From NCBI GenBank assembly GCA_036390995.1, contig DASWAT010000045.1, positions 1 to 44,851 of the forward strand: DNA of 44,851 nucleotides, read 5' to 3'. Made by a program: the position numbers and the translations under genes. Positions 40,869-44,851 of the stretch are shown piece after piece; within the stretch, counting starts at the first letter, position 1, and every line of letters begins with the position of its first letter. The DNA is from DASQQQ01 sp036390995. Its GTDB lineage: Bacteria > Actinomycetota > UBA4738 > HRBIN12. Under the pieces are notes generated by a model. It was not told the origin of the DNA. It did not search any database and saw only the letters and a program-made list of their open reading frames with translations.

Positions 40869-42885
40869 ACGCCAGCACCCCCTCGATCTCGGAGAAGATC
40901 TCTTCGTCGGTGAACAGGTGCTGCTGCGCGGCGCCCGAGGGACAGGCGCCGACGCACACGCCGCAACCCTTGCAGATCACCTCGTTCACGGAGGCCTTCT
41001 TCCGTTCCTCGTCGAACGAGATCGCGCCGAACGGACACAGCCCGACGCACGTCTTGCAGCCCGAGCAGGCCTCGTCGTCGATGTGGGCCGTGTTCGCCTC
41101 CAGCATCACGAAGCCGCGGTCGACCATGGCGAGCACCTCGGCAGCGGCGGCACCGGCCTGGGCGACGGTGTCCGGGATGTCCTTCGGCCCCTGGCACGCT
41201 CCGGCCAGGAACACGCCGTCGGTGAATGTGGACACCGGTGCGAGCTTCGGGTGGCGTTCGGTGAACCAGCCCTCGCCGCCGCAGGAGATGTTGAACAGGC
41301 GCCGCACGTCCTGAGCGTCCGGCCGCGGCTCGAGGCCGACCGCGAGGACCACCATGTCCACCGGGATCCGCCGCACCGAGCCGATCAGCGTGTCCTCCGC
41401 CCGGATGACGAGGTGATCCTCCTCCTCGGGCGCCGCGGCCTCATCGGTCACGCCGGCCACGCGGCCACGGACCATGTGCACGCCCTCCTTGAGGATCTTG
41501 TCGTAGAACTCCTCGTAGCCCTTCCCGGGTGTGCGCATGTCGATGTAGAAGTTGTAGACCTCGGCCCCGGTGCGCTCCTTGACCATGTGCGCGAGCTTCA
41601 GCGAGTACATGCAGCACACCTTCGAGCACCACAGGTTGTGCTTCGCGTCCCGAGAGCCGACGCAATGGATGATCCCGACGACCTTCGGCTTCGAGCCGTC
41701 GCGGAGCACGACCTCGCCGCCGGTGGGCCCGGCGGCGTTCAGCAACCGCTCGACCTCGAGGCTCGTGTAGACGTTCGGGTACAGGCCGTAGCCGTACTCG
41801 GGCATCTTCGACGCGTCGAAGGCCTTGAAGCCTGTGGAGAGGACGATCGCCCCGACCTTGACCTCGTCGAACGTCTCGGTCTGCTCGAAGTCGAACGCGT
41901 CACGCTCGCAGGCCTCGATGCACGTCTGCGGGCACTTGCCCGTCTTGAACCAGATGCACGTGTCGGGGTCCACGACGACCACAGGCGGCGTCGCCTGCGG
42001 GAACGGGATGTAGATCGGCTTGCGCTTGGACAGGCCCTCGTTCCACTCGTCCTCGAACTTGCCCTGCTTGTGGATGCACTTCTCGATGCACTCGAGGCAT
42101 CCGGTGCACAGCTCCTCCTTCACGTACCGAGGACGGTGCCGGACCCGGACCGTGAAGTCGCCGGTGAAGCCCTCGACACCCACGACGTCCGAGTAGGTCC
42201 ACAGCGTGATGTTCGGGTGCGAGCGCACCGCGGACATCTTCGGCGTGAGGATGCAGGCCGCGCAATCGAGCGTGGGGAAGGTCTTGTCGAACTTGGCCAT
42301 GTGGCCGCCGATCGTGGTCTCGCGCTCGACGAGGTAGACGTGCTTGCCCGCCTCGGCCAGCGTGAGGGCCGCGTGGATCCCCGCGATCCCGCCGCCGACG
42401 ACCAGCACGTCGGGCCTGACCTCGGCCTTGCGCGGCTCCAGGTACTCGTGAAGAGCGACGCGACGCACGGCGGCGGCGACCAGCGCCTTGGCCTTGTCGG
42501 TCGCGTCGTGGCCGTCTGCGGTGACCCAGGACACGTGCTCGCGGATGCTCGCCATCTGGAAGTAGAAGGGGCTCTGCCCACCCTCGGCGGTGGCCCGCCG
42601 GAACGTGGCCTCGTGCATCAGCGGCGAGCACGAGGCCACGACGACCCGGTTCACCAGACCCTCGCGCAGGTCGTTCTCGATCAGCTCCTGGCCAGGGTCC
42701 GAGCACATGAACTTGTAGTCGCGGGCCACGGCGACGTCCGGCAGGGTCGAGGCGAACTCGACCACCGCCCCCACGTCGACCTTGCCAGCGATGTTCAGGC
42801 CGCAGTGGCAGACGTAGACGCCGATCTTCGGGCCGCCGTTGGTAGAGATCGGCCGGGAGGTGAGACCGTCCTCAGGCGCGAGCAT
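40861..42885 (-). CDS. hdrA: HdrA flavoprotein (electron-bifurcating subunit)
   Basis: 674 residues. N-terminal VYVCHCGLNIAG (residues 24-35), a Rossmann FAD loop VVGGGIAGIHAALTLAEAG near 155, a cysteine-rich insertion (CTGCLECIEKCIHK), and at the C-terminus two ferredoxin sites (CSGCKTCVGLCPFG; CKGCGVCVGACPSG). In methanogens HdrA's FAD splits paired electrons from hydrogen into ferredoxin and the Hdr disulfide site. The ATG at 42885 lies after GGAAGGGGGC; the frame is open to 42915. It overlaps the hdrB stop by 14 nt. Confidence 0.94.
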   Translation of the reverse strand: MLAPEDGLTSRPISTNGGPKIGVYVCHCGLNIAGKVDVGAVVEFASTLPDVAVARDYKFMCSDPGQELIENDLREGLVNRVVVASCSPLMHEATFRRATAEGGQSPFYFQMASIREHVSWVTADGHDATDKAKALVAAAVRRVALHEYLEPRKAEVRPDVLVVGGGIAGIHAALTLAEAGKHVYLVERETTIGGHMAKFDKTFPTLDCAACILTPKMSAVRSHPNITLWTYSDVVGVEGFTGDFTVRVRHRPRYVKEELCTGCLECIEKCIHKQGKFEDEWNEGLSKRKPIYIPFPQATPPVVVVDPDTCIWFKTGKCPQTCIEACERDAFDFEQTETFDEVKVGAIVLSTGFKAFDASKMPEYGYGLYPNVYTSLEVERLLNAAGPTGGEVVLRDGSKPKVVGIIHCVGSRDAKHNLWCSKVCCMYSLKLAHMVKERTGAEVYNFYIDMRTPGKGYEEFYDKILKEGVHMVRGRVAGVTDEAAAPEEEDHLVIRAEDTLIGSVRRIPVDMVVLAVGLEPRPDAQDVRRLFNISCGGEGWFTERHPKLAPVSTFTDGVFLAGACQGPKDIPDTVAQAGAAAAEVLAMVDRGFVMLEANTAHIDDEACSGCKTCVGLCPFGAISFDEERKKASVNEVICKGCGVCVGACPSGAAQQHLFTDEEIFSEIEGVLAYV

Positions 42886-43843
42886 GGCCGCCCCCTTCCG
42901 CCGGCGCCGGCGCACCCACGGCGGCCGGCTCGCGCTCGGCGGCCGGCTCCCGCTCGGGCAGCCGCCAACGCAGCAACCGGCGGATCCCCAGCTTCCCCTC
43001 GTCGATCCCCATCGCGATCCCCAGGATCTGCGAGATGAAGACCGCCGGGACGTCGAGCGGCCGGCCGAACCGGCGACTCATCCGGTCCTGGAACCCCTCC
43101 AGGTTGAACTGGCACAGCGGGCAGATCGTGGCGATCATGTCGGCGCCGCGCTTCGTGGCCTCGCGCAGCAGGGCGTAGGACAGCTGCATCGTCGCCTCGG
43201 GCATCGCGCCGATCACCGGTCCGCCGCAGTAGCACGAGCCCCCGCAACACCGGGTCTTCAGCGGCCACTCGATGGGCTCGGCGCCGACCGCCTCGACGAG
43301 CCGGTCCATCGATGTCGGGTTGTACTGGTCGTCGAACGTCGCGAACGGGCGCACCAGCAGACAGCCGTAGTAGCAGGCCACCTTCAGCCCGGTGAGCGGC
43401 CGGACGACCGCCTGGGAGATCGCATCCAGACCGATCTCGTTCACGAGGATGTCGATGGGGTGGCGCACCCGGGCCCGGCCCTCGTAGTCCAGACCGATCG
43501 CCGCCAGCGCCCCGCCGACCTTGGCGGCGACGGGCCCGCGCTCGCCCAGCATGTGTTCGGTCTTGAGCAGCGCCCGGTAACAGCCAGTGCACGAGGCCAG
43601 CACGTCGACCGGGCCGCCGTCCGGCGCCGCGTCCTCGGCCAGGGCCAGGTTGCGGGCCGAGAGCGCGAACGCCTGGTTCTCGTCCACCGAGGGCCACGCC
43701 GTCGCGCCGCAGCAGTTCCAGTCCTCGAGCTCGTCCAGCCCGGCGCCGAGGTGCTCGAAGACCGCGTCGAGCGACTCGGTGAAGCCGCGGCCGACGCCCT
43801 TCGCGGAGCAGCCGGGGTAGTAGGTGTACCTCGTGGTCGTCAT
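42872..43843 (-). CDS. hdrB: HdrB, CCG-domain heterodisulfide reductase subunit
   Basis: 323 residues with two CCG domains. First: Cys-x31-CysCys (YYPGCSAKG ... DWNCCG), then SCTGC. Second: YGCLLVRP, Cys-x37-CysCys (TRCCGGSC), then CPLCQ. These are the ligands of the two non-cubane [4Fe-4S] clusters that reduce CoM-S-S-CoB in methanogens. No coenzyme M or B pathway is visible, so the natural acceptor here is unknown. A 30-residue Ala/Glu/Pro tail is not typical. It overlaps hdrC (ATGA). Confidence 0.94.
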   Translation of the reverse strand: MTTTRYTYYPGCSAKGVGRGFTESLDAVFEHLGAGLDELEDWNCCGATAWPSVDENQAFALSARNLALAEDAAPDGGPVDVLASCTGCYRALLKTEHMLGERGPVAAKVGGALAAIGLDYEGRARVRHPIDILVNEIGLDAISQAVVRPLTGLKVACYYGCLLVRPFATFDDQYNPTSMDRLVEAVGAEPIEWPLKTRCCGGSCYCGGPVIGAMPEATMQLSYALLREATKRGADMIATICPLCQFNLEGFQDRMSRRFGRPLDVPAVFISQILGIAMGIDEGKLGIRRLLRWRLPEREPAAEREPAAVGAPAPAEGGGHARA

Positions 43844-44442
43844 GAGGCCACCGCCTTCAGCATCGCGCGCAGCTTCCCGCGCTCGTGGATGGACTCGCGC
43901 TTCAGGCCGAGGCGTCCCTGACGCATCAGCCGTTGGCCGATCGAGGCGTTCTTGATCAGCTGCGCGGGGTTGGTCCTCAGGTACAGCTTCATGGAGATCC
44001 ACGACTCGGTGCTTCGCCCACGGTCGTGGATCATGTCGACGAACGCCTTCGTCATGACCGGCGTGGTGAAGCGCCGCGGGTAGGTCTTCTCCCGCAGCGA
44101 GATCCGCCGCAGCGCGTGCATGATGTCGGTGATCGGGATCCGCTTCGGGCACTCCACGGTGCACGCGTAGCAGGTCGTGCACACCCAGGGCGAGACGCTG
44201 TGAAGGACGTCGTCCCGGGCGCCCGCCCGGGTCATCGCGATCAGCCGGCGGGGCGTCAGGTCCATGTACGCGCTGACCGGGCAGGCCGAGCTGCACGTGC
44301 CGCACTGGATGCACTGGTGCAACAGCTCGCCGCCGGGGACCTCCGCCGCGATCTCGGCCGCGAACCCTGGGTCGAGTTGCGCCTCGAACTTCGACTGGTC
44401 TTTGACCGGTCGCCACTTCTTGCGTGATCCGTTCGTCCGCAT
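43840..44442 (-). CDS. hdrC: HdrC iron-sulfur subunit
   Basis: 200 residues from the ATG at 44442. Two [4Fe-4S] motifs: CIQCGTCSSACPVSA near residue 53 and CTTCYACTVECPKR near 98. It relays electrons from HdrA to HdrB. The remainder is helical and basic. The frame is open upstream to 44529, but the extra residues look unlike HdrC; GGCGAGGGAC before 44442 supports the shorter start. First gene of the hdr-mvh block. Confidence 0.92.
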   Translation of the reverse strand: MRTNGSRKKWRPVKDQSKFEAQLDPGFAAEIAAEVPGGELLHQCIQCGTCSSACPVSAYMDLTPRRLIAMTRAGARDDVLHSVSPWVCTTCYACTVECPKRIPITDIMHALRRISLREKTYPRRFTTPVMTKAFVDMIHDRGRSTESWISMKLYLRTNPAQLIKNASIGQRLMRQGRLGLKRESIHERGKLRAMLKAVAS

Positions 44443-44535
44443 GTCCCTCGCCTTCGGGATGTACCGCCGGTCTTCACACACAGGGTGGCTCGCGGGCATC
44501 GAAACAGGATGGGCGCTTGGTCCCGACACCGCAGG

Positions 44536-44558
44536 GCCGCCCCGCCCGTCGGGGCGGC
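44536..44558. terminator. GC hairpin between the third protease gene and hdrC
   Basis: GCCGCCCCG / CGGGGCGGC, 9-bp stem, 5-nt loop. A second weaker pair (CATGGGC / GCCCATG, 44558-44591) adjoins it. Located after the protease stop (44612) and about 95 nt before hdrC. It may be a terminator or attenuator; there is no U-tract and I see no known riboswitch. Confidence 0.4.
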
Positions 44559-44611
44559 ATGGGCGAAAGCCGTGCCCCGCGGGTGCCCATGACCTGGCTC
44601 GGTGTGCGGGT

Positions 44612-44851
44612 CTACGCTCCGGGCTGACCCAGGGTCAGCGAGGTCACCTCTCGGACGACCCGATCGACGAGCTCGGGGATCGCCTTCGCGACGACATCCG
44701 ACAGGGGTCCCCCGGCCGTGACGTCGGCGACCTCGATGCCCAGGAAGACGACCCGCGGCATCCCGCCGAGCGCGGCCGCCAACCCGACCGCCTCGGCCAG
44801 TCCGAGGCCGTGGGACGAGAGCGAGGAGCGGACGTCCGCCGGCAGCCCGTC
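44612..44851 (-). CDS. Hydrogenase maturation protease (third), N-terminus beyond window
   Basis: The last 79 residues of a HyaD/HybD-type protease, running off the right edge in frame. The visible part has SSHGLGLAEAVGLAAALGG and RVVFLGIEVADVTAGGPL, then a helix ending VDRVVREV; this pattern recurs in the second protease. It stops at a TAG 170 nt upstream of hdrC. Its neighbour to the right may be another hydrogenase; this cannot be seen here. Confidence 0.83.
   Translation of the reverse strand, partial: DGLPADVRSSLSSHGLGLAEAVGLAAALGGMPRVVFLGIEVADVTAGGPLSDVVAKAIPELVDRVVREVTSLTLGQPGA

Noticed and set aside
44443..44611. Possible cobalamin or other riboswitch upstream of hdrC
   Set aside because: Hairpins are present, but I find no conserved core of any known riboswitch class.
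1..44851. CRISPR arrays, tandem repeats, complete insertion sequences or prophage
   Set aside because: No regularly spaced repeats, no transposase and no phage structural genes; only an integrase-like fragment is seen.

Overview
The window is about 45 kb of very GC-rich DNA with tightly packed genes. Many neighbours overlap by ATGA, GTGA or TGATG. The gene content points to an actinobacterium-like organism, probably from a deep or uncultivated lineage: an acyl-CoA-reductase/HAD fusion, tandem-GNAT proteins, leaderless-looking starts with a TANNNT box 7-9 nt before the start codon, and anaerobic hydrogen metabolism. The taxonomic call is an inference; no rRNA is present.

Layout. 1-5.4 kb: a zinc alcohol dehydrogenase (cut by the window edge) coupled to the reductase/HAD fusion, then a divergent MFS transporter across a shared promoter/operator, MazG, and a GNAT enzyme. 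5.4-13.2 kb (minus): asd, a zinc-ribbon membrane protein and lysC; an S9 peptidase; recR and dnaX; and a large, Alu-domain type SRP RNA directly upstream of dnaX. 13.3-15.4 kb (plus): a small membrane protein, an MtnX-like HAD phosphatase and a tandem GNAT protein. 15.4-19.8 kb lies between two tRNA-Ser genes (GGA and CGA anticodons). It is a decayed accessory patch: a frameshifted nickel-binding DUF4242-like pseudogene, a frameshifted HEAGH metallopeptidase-like pseudogene, a DUF3800-like gene and a frameshifted integrase-like N-terminus beside the tRNA. An apparently intact cytochrome b with two small membrane proteins sits among them. 19.8-24.8 kb: a DUF3160 lipoprotein, a CapA-like lipoprotein with an FG-GAP-like tail, a cyclic-nucleotide-binding protein, tadA and a small metallopeptidase.

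24.8-29.5 kb (minus): a complex iron-sulfur molybdoenzyme, made of a Tat-exported catalytic subunit, a four-cluster ferredoxin subunit and an NrfD-type membrane subunit. It is preceded by a coupled 73-residue Tat-like protein with a zinc-knuckle-like motif. 29.6-31.6 kb: agmatinase-family enzyme and two small membrane proteins.

31.6-44.8 kb (minus): the most notable locus. It is one continuous run: a maturation protease (cut by the edge), hdrC, hdrB, hdrA, mvhD, mvhG-like, mvhA-like, a second protease, hypA, a third protease, hypF, hypC, hypD, hypE. It encodes a group-3c-like [NiFe] hydrogenase joined to a heterodisulfide-reductase-type complex, with most of its maturation machinery but no hypB in view. 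By analogy with the methanogen MvhADG-HdrABC complex it could split hydrogen electrons between ferredoxin and a disulfide or other thiol acceptor. The acceptor here is unknown. With the molybdoenzyme and cytochrome b, the window describes an anaerobic or facultative hydrogen-using respiratory metabolism.
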